This document shows, one piece after another, positions 1 through 8,668 of a DNA stretch of 64,000 nucleotides. Location of the stretch: positions 1,178,001 to 1,242,000 of the forward strand of contig NZ_CP160035.1 of assembly GCF_040703125.1 (NCBI RefSeq). The letters are read 5' to 3'. The notes beneath the pieces are model-generated. The model worked only from the letters and a program-made list of their open reading frames with translations, was not told where the DNA came from and did no database searches. Position 1 is the first letter of the stretch, and each line of letters begins with the position of its first letter. The position numbers and the translations under genes are program-made. The stretch comes from Flavobacterium ovatum. Its GTDB lineage: Bacteria; Bacteroidota; Bacteroidia; Flavobacteriales; Flavobacteriaceae.

Positions 1-412
1 CTATTGGAGTTATGATAAAACACAAGGATATAATTTCGTAGATTTAAACTTCGGATACCAAGTTACTAAGAATACTTCGTTGTATTTAGCAACAATTTTA
101 GGTGGTGGTTCTGGGGATTATGAAGTACAGTCAGACGGTTCTTTCAAAGATTCTTATACACATTATTTAGAGGTAAAAAGTAAAGTATGGGAAAAAGGAA
201 GCAGTCATCTTTCACTTTTTGCAGGTGGTGCTTGGTCTTTTATCACTGATAAAACTTTCTACACAGAAGGAAAAGGGAATTTTATCAATGTAGGAGCTAC
301 TTTGTCTAAAAATGTAAAACTTGGATCGTATGTTTTACCAGTTGATGTAACAGCAATGTGGAATCCAGAAAAACAAAAAACAGTTTTACAAGTTGACTTA
401 AAAATATTTTAA
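1..412 (+). CDS. Outer-membrane beta-barrel protein, C-terminal part (partial at left edge)
   Basis: The reading frame is open from base 2, so the gene starts before the window; about 136 residues remain. It shows alternating aromatic and polar stretches typical of amphipathic outer-membrane strands and ends in Lys-Ile-Phe, a terminal Phe being common for the last strand of outer-membrane barrels. It lies 41 bases before a sugar-binding lipoprotein on the same strand, so it may be the outer-membrane pore or channel of the polyol uptake operon. That role is inferred from position. The family is not recognised. An internal ATG at base 80 is unlikely to be the true start. Confidence 0.6.
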   Translation, partial: YWSYDKTQGYNFVDLNFGYQVTKNTSLYLATILGGGSGDYEVQSDGSFKDSYTHYLEVKSKVWEKGSSHLSLFAGGAWSFITDKTFYTEGKGNFINVGATLSKNVKLGSYVLPVDVTAMWNPEKQKTVLQVDLKIF

Positions 413-453
413 TAAAAAAAACTAATATACATTAACAACCTAAATTACAAGTT

Positions 454-1503
454 ATGAAAACAGTATTAAAAAAATTAGTTAAGCCATTATTGATGTTGGC
501 GATTATAGCAACTGCAACAAGTTGTATCGATAAAGACAAAAATGAAAAAGGAGATGCTGAAGCATCGGTAGCAACAGAATCTAAATTTGAAAGTGAGAAA
601 GATTTAAAAGGGATGAAAATTGGTTATTGCACACCTTCATTAGATGCTCCTTATTACCAAGCGCTTTTGACAAGTATTAAAGAAACAACAGAAGCTAACG
701 GAATGGAATTTTTGTCTGCAGATGGTCAAGGGGATATCAATAAACAAATCGCAGCTTGCGAGGATTTGATTACCAAAGGAGTTGATGCTTTGTTATTAAA
801 TCCAAAAGATCCAGATGCTTTGGTTGGAGTTACTAAAATTGCTAAAGCAGCAGGTATTCCAGTATTTATTATTGACAGTTCAATTGATCCTTCGGCTGAT
901 TTTGTGACTACTATTCAATCTAATAATTTGGCAAACGGTGAATTAGCAGGTGAATGGGCAGCTAAGAAATTCGGGTCTAAAAAAATGACTATCGCTTTGT
1001 TGAGTGGAAACGCTGGAAACCCAGTTGGAAAAACGCGTAAGCAAGGACTATTACAAGGAATTACTGAAGAGCAATTAAGAACTTTAGGATATATCAATCT
1101 AAATGTAGTAACACAAGCTTATACTGATTGGACGTATGCTGGTGGTTTGAAAGCAATGGAAGATGTACTAGTTGCACACCCAGATGTGAATCTTGTTATT
1201 ACAGAATCTGATGTTTGTGTGTTGGGTGCGATCAAAGCAATTGCTCAAGCAGGAAAAACAAAAGACATCTTAATTGTGGCCGGTGCCGATGGTCAAAAAG
1301 AAGCTATCAAATATATTATGGATACTGATTTTTATGGTTGTACTGCAATGAATAGTCCAGTTCAAATTGGAAAAAATTCAGTCGAAGCTGCCATTCAATA
1401 CATTAATGGTAAAAGAGATTTTTCTAAAATATCGTTTACTGCACCTTTGTTAATTACAAAAGAAAACGCTGCTAAATATTACAACCCAAAAGCATTGTTT
1501 TAA
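454..1503 (+). CDS. Sugar ABC transporter substrate-binding lipoprotein (ribose/RbsB type)
   Basis: A 349-residue protein with a lipoprotein signal peptide: a positive N-terminus, a hydrophobic stretch and the lipobox ATSC, giving lipid-modified Cys24. The body resembles the periplasmic-binding protein family 4 (RbsB/XylF class), with the opening strand KGMKIGYCTPSLDAPYY and later VFIIDSSIDPSADFVTT and SGNAGNPVGKTRKQGL. It should bind a sugar or polyol in the periplasm and hand it to the ATPase and permease encoded next. The following polyol dehydrogenase and sugar kinase suggest a polyol such as mannitol, sorbitol or arabitol. The exact ligand cannot be read from the sequence. Confidence 0.9.
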   Translation: MKTVLKKLVKPLLMLAIIATATSCIDKDKNEKGDAEASVATESKFESEKDLKGMKIGYCTPSLDAPYYQALLTSIKETTEANGMEFLSADGQGDINKQIAACEDLITKGVDALLLNPKDPDALVGVTKIAKAAGIPVFIIDSSIDPSADFVTTIQSNNLANGELAGEWAAKKFGSKKMTIALLSGNAGNPVGKTRKQGLLQGITEEQLRTLGYINLNVVTQAYTDWTYAGGLKAMEDVLVAHPDVNLVITESDVCVLGAIKAIAQAGKTKDILIVAGADGQKEAIKYIMDTDFYGCTAMNSPVQIGKNSVEAAIQYINGKRDFSKISFTAPLLITKENAAKYYNPKALF

Positions 1504-1511
1504 TCTAATAA

Positions 1512-1562
1512 AACCCGTTTTGGGTGTACTTATTAAAAACTAAAATTTACACCCAATGGGTT
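1512..1562 (+). repeat. Intercistronic stem-loop between binding protein and ATPase genes
   Basis: Two inverted arms face each other: AACCC-GTTTT-GGGTGTA at 1512-1528 and TACACCC-AAT-GGGTT at about 1548-1562. No T-run follows, so it is not a classical terminator. It may protect the upstream binding-protein mRNA or reduce read-through, as hairpins after binding-protein genes do in other ABC operons. Confidence 0.55.
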
Positions 1563-1579
1563 AATAAAACTAAAGTAGT

Positions 1580-3097
1580 ATGGAAAATATAAAAAGTGAA
1601 TACCGAGTTGAGATGACTGGCATAACCAAAAGTTTTGGAGTTGTTTCTGTTCTTGAAGGGGTTAATTTGAAAGTTAAACATGGTGAAATACATGCTTTAC
1701 TCGGGGAAAATGGAGCTGGAAAATCTACTTTAGTTAAAATCTTGAGTGGAGTACATCAAAAAGATGGTGGTAAAGTTTTGCTTAACGACGAAGAAATTAA
1801 TCCAAAAAACACCCACGACGGACAAGTATTAGGAATTAGTGTTGTGTATCAAGAGTTGTCATTAGTTAATGATTTATCAGTTGCCGAAAATATTTATTTG
1901 CACAAATTGGGAGCTAGTAAATTTTGGATGAACTGGAAAGAAATTACCAAAGACGCTCAAGACTTAATTGATTCTTTGGGATTTGTGATTGATGCATCGG
2001 CCATTGTTAGAGATTTAAGTATTGTTCAAAAACAAGTGGTAGAAATTGCAAAAGCACTTTCTGAAGACACCAAAGTGTTGATTCTAGATGAACCAACAAC
2101 TGTTTTTGATCCACATGATGCTCAAAAATTATTCACCAACCTTTTGAGACTGAAAAATGATGGAATGTCTATCATTTACATCTCTCACCATTTGGATGAA
2201 ATATTTAAAATAGCCGATAGTATAACCGTATTAAAGGATGGAATTGATACTGGAAGCATGGCTACCAAAGACATTAATAAAGATAATGTTATCAAATTAA
2301 TGATTGGTCGTGAGTTGGATGATTTATACCCAATTCGTGATGCAATAGAAAAAAATACTCCCGTTTTTGAAGTTAGAAACCTATTCGGTAGTGACGGTTT
2401 TGTAAAAGATGTTTCTTTCTCTGTTTGTCCTGGTGAAGTAGTTGGAATTGCAGGTCTGGGAGGAAGTGGAAGAACCGAAATGGCAAAACTTATTTTTGGT
2501 GCCGATAAAAAGAAATCGGGAACTTTAATCCTAAACGGAAAAGTAATTAAAAATGATTCGCCTTTTGACGCCGTTAAAAATGAAATAGGATTTGTGTCTG
2601 AGGATAGAAAGGAAGAAGGAGTCTTTTTACCACTTTCGATTAGAAGAAATATAAGTATTACCAATTTTAAGCCTATCTCTGATAAATTTGGTTTTATAAA
2701 GTATCAAAAAGAATGTGATAATGTAGACGGTTTAATTTCGAAACTGAATATTAAAACGCCAAGCAGTGAGATGGATGTTCATAATTTGTCTGGTGGAAAC
2801 CAACAAAAAGTGGCGTTAGCAAAATGGCTAAGTATTGATAGTAAACTGATCATTATTGATGAACCAACAAGAGGTGTAGATGTTGGTGCTAAAATAGAAA
2901 TTTATCACCTCATAAATGAAGTTGCAAAAAAAGGAGTTGGTGTTATTGTTATTTCTTCGGATATGCCGGAGATTATGGGGATTGCAGATCGAATTCTAGT
3001 TATGCACAAAGGAACCATATTTGGCGAATTGCCAAAAGAAAAATTCTCTGAAGAAAATATTTTAAGATATTCTATTGGCGAAGAATTAAAAGCATAA
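1580..3097 (+). CDS. Sugar ABC transporter ATP-binding protein, double NBD (RbsA type)
   Basis: A 505-residue cytoplasmic ATPase with two nucleotide-binding domains, the usual length for RbsA/MglA/XylG. NBD1 has Walker A GENGAGKST at about residues 42-50 and Walker B LILDEPTT. NBD2 has the degenerate P-loop GLGGSGRTE normal for the second domain of this family, the signature LSGGNQQKV and Walker B IIIDEPTRGVDVGAK. It energises the sugar permease encoded at 3268. It starts 77 bases after the binding-protein gene, with a stem-loop between them. The carbohydrate class is clear; the substrate is not. Confidence 0.93.
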   Translation: MENIKSEYRVEMTGITKSFGVVSVLEGVNLKVKHGEIHALLGENGAGKSTLVKILSGVHQKDGGKVLLNDEEINPKNTHDGQVLGISVVYQELSLVNDLSVAENIYLHKLGASKFWMNWKEITKDAQDLIDSLGFVIDASAIVRDLSIVQKQVVEIAKALSEDTKVLILDEPTTVFDPHDAQKLFTNLLRLKNDGMSIIYISHHLDEIFKIADSITVLKDGIDTGSMATKDINKDNVIKLMIGRELDDLYPIRDAIEKNTPVFEVRNLFGSDGFVKDVSFSVCPGEVVGIAGLGGSGRTEMAKLIFGADKKKSGTLILNGKVIKNDSPFDAVKNEIGFVSEDRKEEGVFLPLSIRRNISITNFKPISDKFGFIKYQKECDNVDGLISKLNIKTPSSEMDVHNLSGGNQQKVALAKWLSIDSKLIIIDEPTRGVDVGAKIEIYHLINEVAKKGVGVIVISSDMPEIMGIADRILVMHKGTIFGELPKEKFSEENILRYSIGEELKA

Positions 3098-3141
3098 ACT
3101 AAAAGCTGTACCCGTTTTTAAACTTAAAAAAAACAGTTAAA

Positions 3142-3191
3142 CATTCAATAATTAAGTAAAATTAAGCCTTAATAAACTTAATTTCTGAATG
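3142..3191. repeat. Imperfect palindrome with TTAAGCCTTAA core
   Basis: The arms CATTCAATAATTAAG (3142-3156) and CTTAATTTCTGAATG (3177-3191) are inverted with two mismatches around a TTAAGCCTTAA core. A similar element sits at 6667-6718 after the same operon. It lies in the 170-base gap between the ATPase and permease genes. It may be a dispersed repeat or an mRNA hairpin; no function is known to me. Confidence 0.5.
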
Positions 3192-3267
3192 ATTAAATAG
3201 AAGTTTTCAAAGGGTCAAAAGCGTTAATCTCAAGCAAAAACTCTAATAACATTAAATTTAAATAATT

Positions 3268-4239
3268 ATGAATACATCTATAAATAAACAAGCAAATGGA
3301 CTGGGCGGAATGTTGAAGTTTATAATCAAACACAACACCATCTTTATTTTTGTTCTTCTGGTAATTTTTTCAGCATTGATTTCAGACGTGTTTTTCACAG
3401 AAACCAATCTTTCTAATTTACTAAAACAAGTATCTGGTATCGGAATAGTAAGTATCGGAATGTTGATTGTAATCTTAACAGGTGGTATTGATTTGTCTGT
3501 TGGTTCTATTGTAGCATTATTGGCCGTTACTTTTGCCATCTTGGTCAACGTAGTAATTCTGCCAGTTGCTATTTTACTAACAATAATAATGGGATTTGCT
3601 TTGGGGAGTTTCTCCGGATATTTGATAGCGTATCGAAAGATGGCGCCCTTTATTGCAACCTTGGCCCTGATGACTATTGCTAGAGGTTTAGGGTTTATTT
3701 ATTCTAAAGGTTCTCCTGTAACTTTTGATTCTCCAGGAGGTGCATTCATGTCTGATTTTGCAAACAAATCAACTTTGGGAGTGCCGAATATTGCTACTGT
3801 CTTTTTTATTATTGTTGCTTTGGCTGCAGTAATGTTAAAATACAATGTTTTTGGAAGATTGGTTATCGCAATGGGAAGTAATGAAGAAGCATCTCGTTTG
3901 TCAGGAATTAGAGTGAGTAAATATAAGTTTTTAGTATATGCCATTTCAGGTTCATTGGCCGCTATTGCTGCTATTGTTACTGCTTCAAGAACCAATCTTG
4001 GTTCTCCAAACATGGGTGTAGCTTGGGAATTGGATGCCATTGCAGCCGTTGTTATTGGTGGTGCAAGTTTAAATGGTGGAAAAGGAAATGCAGTAAATAC
4101 TCTGATGGGAGTGTTGATCTTGGGATTGATTGGAAATATTTTAAATCTTCTAAATGTGCCATCTTATCCACAACAAGTTGTAAAAGGTGCGATCATCATC
4201 TTAGCCGTATTATTTCAAAAAATCGAAAGCAAAAAATAA
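3268..4239 (+). CDS. Sugar ABC transporter permease (RbsC type)
   Basis: A 323-residue integral inner-membrane protein with many hydrophobic segments. It carries the branched-chain/ribose permease family pattern, including IVILTGGIDLSVGSIVAL, MAPFIATLALMTIARGL and the cytoplasmic loop SRLSGIRVSKYKFLVYAISG that contacts the ATPase. The permease probably works as a homodimer with the double ATPase encoded upstream. It ends five bases before the dehydrogenase start, so transport and catabolism are probably co-transcribed. The 170-base gap before it holds a palindromic repeat. Confidence 0.92.
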   Translation: MNTSINKQANGLGGMLKFIIKHNTIFIFVLLVIFSALISDVFFTETNLSNLLKQVSGIGIVSIGMLIVILTGGIDLSVGSIVALLAVTFAILVNVVILPVAILLTIIMGFALGSFSGYLIAYRKMAPFIATLALMTIARGLGFIYSKGSPVTFDSPGGAFMSDFANKSTLGVPNIATVFFIIVALAAVMLKYNVFGRLVIAMGSNEEASRLSGIRVSKYKFLVYAISGSLAAIAAIVTASRTNLGSPNMGVAWELDAIAAVVIGGASLNGGKGNAVNTLMGVLILGLIGNILNLLNVPSYPQQVVKGAIIILAVLFQKIESKK

Positions 4240-4244
4240 TCATC

Positions 4245-5741
4245 ATGACACATTATAAATTAAATAGCGGAAATTTAGTTAAAATTTCTACAGGGGTTGC
4301 TGTACCCCAATACAACAGAGAAAATGTAAAAACGGGTATTGTTCACGTAGGTGTTGGTGGTTTTCACAGAGCCCACGAAGCGATGTATTTAGATCAATTA
4401 TTACATGATGTTTCCAATTCAAATTGGGGAATTTGTGGAGTTGCTTTGTTGTCTTTTGATCAAAAAATATACAATACGCTTAAAGATCAAGACGGTCTAT
4501 ATACACTAGTTGTAAAAGAACTAGATGGGACTTTAACCAAAAGAGTGATAGGATCTATTGTTGAGTATTTATTTGCTCCCGATAGTCCAATAGCTGTGAT
4601 TGAAAAAATGGCACATCCAGATGTAAAAATTATAACACTTACCATTACAGAAGGTGGTTATAATTTGAACGAAGCAACGGGTACTTTTAATTTTAGCAAC
4701 CCTCAGATTATACACGATAGTAAAAATCCGGATAGTCCAACAACTATTTTTGGGTATTTAACACAAGCTATAAAATTACGTAAAGAACAAAATGCGGGTG
4801 CAATTACCATCCTTTCTTGTGATAATATACAAGAAAATGGTCATGTGACAAAGAAAATGCTTTTGTCTTATATAGCATTTGCGGAACCAGATTTACTTGA
4901 TTGGATTAATGACAATGTGTCTTTTCCAAATAGTATGGTCGATAGAATTACGCCTGCTACTATGCCAGCGGATATTGCGGAACTTAAAGAAGTTTCAGGA
5001 ATTGAAGATCAATGGCCAGTAGTTTGTGAATCTTTTCAACAATGGGTAATCGAAGATGATTTTATTGCAGGAAGACCAAACTTGGAGTCTGTTGGAGTTC
5101 AATTTGTGAAAAACGTAGCTCCATTTGAAAAAATGAAACTCGGTTTACTTAATGCAGGTCATTCTGTTGTTGGAATTTTAGGTAGTTTGAGAGGGTATTC
5201 AACTATTGATGAAGCGGTTACTGATCCAAATATTGGAACTTTCTTAGCCAATTATTTAGATGCTGAGGTTACGCCAATTCTTCGTGATTTGGAAGGAATG
5301 GATTTAACAGCTTACAAGCAAACGCTTATAAATCGTTTTAGTAATATTTATATCAAAGATCAAATCGATAGAATTTGTTCAGAAACTTCAGCTAAGATGC
5401 CAAAGTTTATTTTGCCAACAGTGCAAGAACAATTAAAATCGAATAAAGCAATTAGCTATGCCTCATTTGTTATTGCTGCTTGGGCAATTTATAGTCTAGG
5501 TTATAACGAAAAGAAGGAAGCAATCAATATCAAAGATGCTTTGCAAGAAACGCTTTTGGCGCAAGCCAAATTAGCACAAAATAATCCGAAAGTATTTTTA
5601 GAACTAGAAGATGTTTTTGGAAGTTTAAGTCAATCGGAGATCTTTAGTGATGCTTTCGCGAAAGCGTATCAAGATATCGTATCTTTTGGAGTTGAGAAAT
5701 GTATAGTGGAGATGAATAGCAACTTTTTAAATGAGAAATAA
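4245..5741 (+). CDS. Mannitol dehydrogenase-family polyol oxidoreductase
   Basis: A 498-residue NAD(P)-dependent long-chain polyol dehydrogenase, likely oxidising mannitol or a related polyol to a 2-ketose such as fructose. It has the N-terminal nucleotide-binding pattern GVGGFHRAH, the conserved middle segment TLTITEGGYNLN, and the family's catalytic Lys-Asn-His arrangement in KLGLLNAGH. The ATG at 4245 is chosen because the family-like N-terminus begins there; an in-frame extension to 4023 would overlap the permease gene. Its stop overlaps the kinase start by one base (TAATG). Substrate could also be fructuronate, tagaturonate or arabitol, but the kinase favours mannitol or sorbitol. Confidence 0.88.
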   Translation: MTHYKLNSGNLVKISTGVAVPQYNRENVKTGIVHVGVGGFHRAHEAMYLDQLLHDVSNSNWGICGVALLSFDQKIYNTLKDQDGLYTLVVKELDGTLTKRVIGSIVEYLFAPDSPIAVIEKMAHPDVKIITLTITEGGYNLNEATGTFNFSNPQIIHDSKNPDSPTTIFGYLTQAIKLRKEQNAGAITILSCDNIQENGHVTKKMLLSYIAFAEPDLLDWINDNVSFPNSMVDRITPATMPADIAELKEVSGIEDQWPVVCESFQQWVIEDDFIAGRPNLESVGVQFVKNVAPFEKMKLGLLNAGHSVVGILGSLRGYSTIDEAVTDPNIGTFLANYLDAEVTPILRDLEGMDLTAYKQTLINRFSNIYIKDQIDRICSETSAKMPKFILPTVQEQLKSNKAISYASFVIAAWAIYSLGYNEKKEAINIKDALQETLLAQAKLAQNNPKVFLELEDVFGSLSQSEIFSDAFAKAYQDIVSFGVEKCIVEMNSNFLNEK

Positions 5742-6631
5742 TGATAAAGGCAACCTGTTTTGGAGAAGTATTGTGGGACGTATTTCCAACTCATAAAAAG
5801 ATTGGAGGAGCGCCGCTTAACGTTGCAGTGAGATTAGAATCAATGCAAAACCAAGTGGCCGTCATCAGTAGTGTTGGAATGGATAAAAAAGGAGAGCTAT
5901 TGCTTGACTTTATGAAAGAGAACAATGTGGATACCAAAGGTGTTCAAATTGATGCTAATTTTAAAACAGGCAAAGTAAAAGTAGTCTTGGATGAAACAGG
6001 TTCTGCTTCATACGATATTATGCAACCTCGTGCTTGGGATAAAATCCAATTAACAGAGGTAGCACAAGAACTAACCAAATCAGCCGATGTTTTTATATAC
6101 GGAAGTTTAGCCTCTAGAGACGAAACTTCAAGAGCGACTTTATACGAATTGCTTAAAATTGCAAAATATAAAGTGTTTGATATTAATTTGCGCAAGCCGT
6201 ATTATTCTGCAGATGTTTTGTCGCATTTGATGAATGAAGCTAATTTTATCAAATTCAATGATGAAGAGATTTTTGAAATCGCGGGGTTATTAGGTGCAGA
6301 TGCTCAATCTTTGGAAGAAACAATTTTGTTCATCGCTCAAAAAACCAATAGTGATTGTATTTGTGTAACGCTAGGGAGTAAAGGTGCTATTTTGTATTTT
6401 GAAGGGAATTTTTATTCTAATCCTGGATATAAGATCACGGTGGCTGATACCGTTGGGGCTGGAGATTCCTTTTTGGGAACACTTATCAATAAATTGGTAA
6501 AAAAGGTAGATCCACAAGACGCTATAGACTATGCTTGTGCCGTAGGTGCATTGGTAGCAAGTTACGAAGGTGCTAATCCAAAAATCGGCGAAGCAGAAAT
6601 CAACAAATTAATGGGCAAAATAGTTTCGTAA
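5741..6631 (+). CDS. PfkB-family carbohydrate kinase, probable fructokinase
   Basis: A 296-residue ribokinase-family enzyme. The N-terminal region has GGAPLNVAVRLE, which resembles the fructokinase form of the first PfkB signature, and the C-terminal region has DTVGAGDSFLG with the catalytic Asp. It would phosphorylate the ketose made by the preceding dehydrogenase, most simply fructose to fructose-6-phosphate. Start and upstream stop overlap by one base, indicating translational coupling. It is the last gene of the operon; a palindrome (6667-6718) and a terminator (6827-6859) follow. Confidence 0.88.
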   Translation: MIKATCFGEVLWDVFPTHKKIGGAPLNVAVRLESMQNQVAVISSVGMDKKGELLLDFMKENNVDTKGVQIDANFKTGKVKVVLDETGSASYDIMQPRAWDKIQLTEVAQELTKSADVFIYGSLASRDETSRATLYELLKIAKYKVFDINLRKPYYSADVLSHLMNEANFIKFNDEEIFEIAGLLGADAQSLEETILFIAQKTNSDCICVTLGSKGAILYFEGNFYSNPGYKITVADTVGAGDSFLGTLINKLVKKVDPQDAIDYACAVGALVASYEGANPKIGEAEINKLMGKIVS

Positions 6632-6666
6632 ACGAGGCTTTTTAAATAGTAAAATAGATGTTTTCT

Positions 6667-6718
6667 CCATTAAGGAATTTTGAGGATTAAGGCTTAAAGA
6701 ATCTTAATTTCTTAATGG
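6667..6718. repeat. Imperfect palindrome with TTAAGGCTTAA-like core
   Basis: The outer arms CCATTAAG (6667-6674) and CTTAATGG (6711-6718) are perfect complements, and the match continues imperfectly inward around a TTAAGGCTTAA centre. It resembles the element at 3142-3191 in size, arm pattern and core, suggesting a small dispersed family. Function unknown. Confidence 0.5.
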
Positions 6719-6826
6719 TTTAAATTTTTAAATTTTGAAAGATGCCAGAAAGTAACCTTGTTGTGTAAGAGGATTATTAGTTCACCGATTTACAATTTTT
6801 AACTTGAACATTTTAGAATTTGTCGT

Positions 6827-6859
6827 AAAACTTCATGATGCAAATCATGAAGTTTTTTT
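6827..6859. terminator. Rho-independent terminator after polyol operon
   Basis: A 13-bp perfect stem (6827-6839 with 6844-6856) and GCAA loop, with a run of T on the + strand side and A's on the other side. It sits between convergent genes and could serve both. Confidence 0.8.
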
Positions 6860-7015
6860 ATGCTCCAAAGTTTTACTTTTACTTAATAATTCCAAAAACT
6901 AGCACAATATAGTTTAATCTGATTTTTGACACATTAAGCGCAGTCAAGATTATTAGCGGTTTTCGACTGCGATCGAACTGACAATTGATCTATTTTATAA
7001 ACATTCTGTAGGTAA

Positions 7016-8500
7016 TTAGTTGGCATTCCAGTTTTGGATGCAATCTTTTATTTTGTTTTCTCTAAGTTGTGAAAGTGCTTCCAAATAATAAGTAGTAAAT
7101 GTTTCTTCCTCACTCAAATCCTCAAAAATAGACTTGATTTGAATGAATTTCATTGGGCTCTGGATCGAAAGCGCCGCCGTTCTAATCAAGGTTCCGCTTT
7201 TTGTATCTACAATATCATAAGGATTTTCGTTGTCGTCCATACCGTCATTGTATTTTGCCCAAGCGGCAATGATGAAAGCCGCGTTTTTAACGTGCATGCC
7301 GTTTTCTAACTGGTACTTAACCGTTGGTAAAATAAACAAGGGAACCTTAGCCGAACTTTCTTGACAAATCCTAAATAATTGGTCATTGATATGCGGATTT
7401 TGGAACCGTGAGACCAAATTCTTTTTATAATTATCAATGCTTTTTTGGTCCGTATCGATTAGCGTAGGTGTCACTTCAACATCCAAAAAAGCTTTTAGGA
7501 AATACATAAAATCTTTGTCGTTTGCCGTTTCATAGACCGTTTTATAACCATGTAAAGTTCCAAGAATTCCCAAAATAGTGTGGCTGGCATTCAGTAATTG
7601 CAGTTTCAGATTTTCAAACGGTACAATGTTCTCCGTATATTGCACGCCAACTTTATCCCAAACTGGTCTATCATGAATAAATTTGTCCTCAATTACCCAT
7701 TGGGAAAAAGATTCACAGACTACAGGCCATTGGTCATCAATATGAAAATCTTCTTTCAGCGTATGTACGTCGGTAGAATTGGTAATGGGAGTAATCCTAT
7801 CGACCATCGTATTTGGAAAACTAATGTTTTTCGAAATCCAATTCAAAATATCAGGCTCCGTAATACTTACATAATTATATAGTGATTGCTTCATCGTATC
7901 ACCATTAGATTTGATGTTATCGCACGAAAGAATTGTGCAACCAGGCAGGTTTCGAAGTTTTCTCAATTTGAACGACTGTGTCAAATATCCAAAAACCGTT
8001 TTAGGACTAAAAGGGTTTTTAATATCCTCCTTCACAGCCGGATGATTAATATCAAATTCTCCCGTGATCTCATTCAAGTGATAGCCATCTTCAGCAATTG
8101 TAAGAGATATAATCTTGATGTCGGGATGAGCCATTTTTTCAATAACCGCCAACGGATTTTCTGGTCCATAAAAATACTCTACAATCGAACCTATAATTTT
8201 GGCTTTATGAGAGCCGTTCTTTTCCTTGGTGTAAAGCGTGAAAAGTCCGTCCTGATCTTTTAAAATATTGTAGATTTTCCTGTCTGATTCTAGTAAATCG
8301 ACCCCGCAAATCCCATAGTTCAACTCTTTGTATTTGTCAATCAATTCATGAATGTAATATGCTTGATGCGAACGGTGAAAGTTACTCACTCCAATGTGTA
8401 AAATACTGGTGTTTATTTGGTCTCTGTCATAGGAGGGAACAGAAACATCTTTAGGCAAAGAAGCTAAGTTTTCTGCATTAAGATAAAAAGATTTTGCCAT
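7016..8500 (-). CDS. Second mannitol dehydrogenase-family polyol oxidoreductase
   Basis: A 494-residue paralogue of the enzyme encoded at 4245-5741, collinear over its whole length and sharing blocks such as IYNILKDQDGLFTLY, VIEKMAHPDIKIISLTIAED and WPVVCESFSQWVIED. The catalytic Lys-Asn-His pattern is kept in KLQLLNASH. The nucleotide-binding segment reads GVSNFHRSH instead of GVGGFHRAH, so cofactor binding or preference may differ. It is alone on the - strand, convergent with the polyol operon and divergent from the NUDIX regulator, so it may be a regulated second dehydrogenase with another polyol substrate. Confidence 0.85.
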   Translation of the reverse strand: MAKSFYLNAENLASLPKDVSVPSYDRDQINTSILHIGVSNFHRSHQAYYIHELIDKYKELNYGICGVDLLESDRKIYNILKDQDGLFTLYTKEKNGSHKAKIIGSIVEYFYGPENPLAVIEKMAHPDIKIISLTIAEDGYHLNEITGEFDINHPAVKEDIKNPFSPKTVFGYLTQSFKLRKLRNLPGCTILSCDNIKSNGDTMKQSLYNYVSITEPDILNWISKNISFPNTMVDRITPITNSTDVHTLKEDFHIDDQWPVVCESFSQWVIEDKFIHDRPVWDKVGVQYTENIVPFENLKLQLLNASHTILGILGTLHGYKTVYETANDKDFMYFLKAFLDVEVTPTLIDTDQKSIDNYKKNLVSRFQNPHINDQLFRICQESSAKVPLFILPTVKYQLENGMHVKNAAFIIAAWAKYNDGMDDNENPYDIVDTKSGTLIRTAALSIQSPMKFIQIKSIFEDLSEEETFTTYYLEALSQLRENKIKDCIQNWNAN

Positions 8501-8541
8501 AGTTTTTAGGGTGCGCTACAAAGTAGAATTTAAAACGTTAA

Positions 8542-8553
8542 AATTACGTAATT
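8542..8553. promoter_or_regulatory. 12-bp perfect palindrome, possible operator
   Basis: AATTACGTAATT is a perfect palindrome in the 168-base region between the divergent dehydrogenase and regulator genes. It is a reasonable place for a NUDIX-regulator site, but AT-rich palindromes occur by chance. Confidence 0.3.
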
Positions 8554-8622
8554 AATATACGAAAACTCAAAAAATCTTCCTCTCGGATAATATTTAGTGC
8601 GGAATAAAAAAATTAAAACAGC

Positions 8623-8630
8623 TATATTTG
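8623..8630 (+). promoter_or_regulatory. Bacteroidetes -7 promoter element (TATATTTG) before NUDIX regulator
   Basis: It matches the Bacteroidetes -7 consensus TAnnTTTG. No clear -33 TTG lies at the usual distance. If used, transcription would start near 8636, just before the ATG at 8639, which favours the ATG at 8669 as the translation start. Confidence 0.5.
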
Positions 8631-8668
8631 TGTGATGTATGAATGTATGGCAAATCCAACTTCAAATT

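Larger units (their letters stand above)
6632..7015. other. 384-base intergenic region between convergent polyol genes
   Basis: It contains the palindromic repeat at 6667-6718 and the terminator at 6827-6859. The rest is AT-rich with no supported reading frame or RNA gene. Confidence 0.6.

Noticed and set aside
2185..2664. 159-residue open frame on the - strand inside the ABC ATPase gene
   Set aside because: It lies fully antisense to a gene with complete ABC motifs, and its translation shows no domain or gene-like start context.
4023..4244. In-frame N-terminal extension of the polyol dehydrogenase
   Set aside because: It overlaps the permease gene in another frame and encodes a Cys/Trp/Lys-rich peptide unlike the family; the ATG at 4245 fits the operon spacing.
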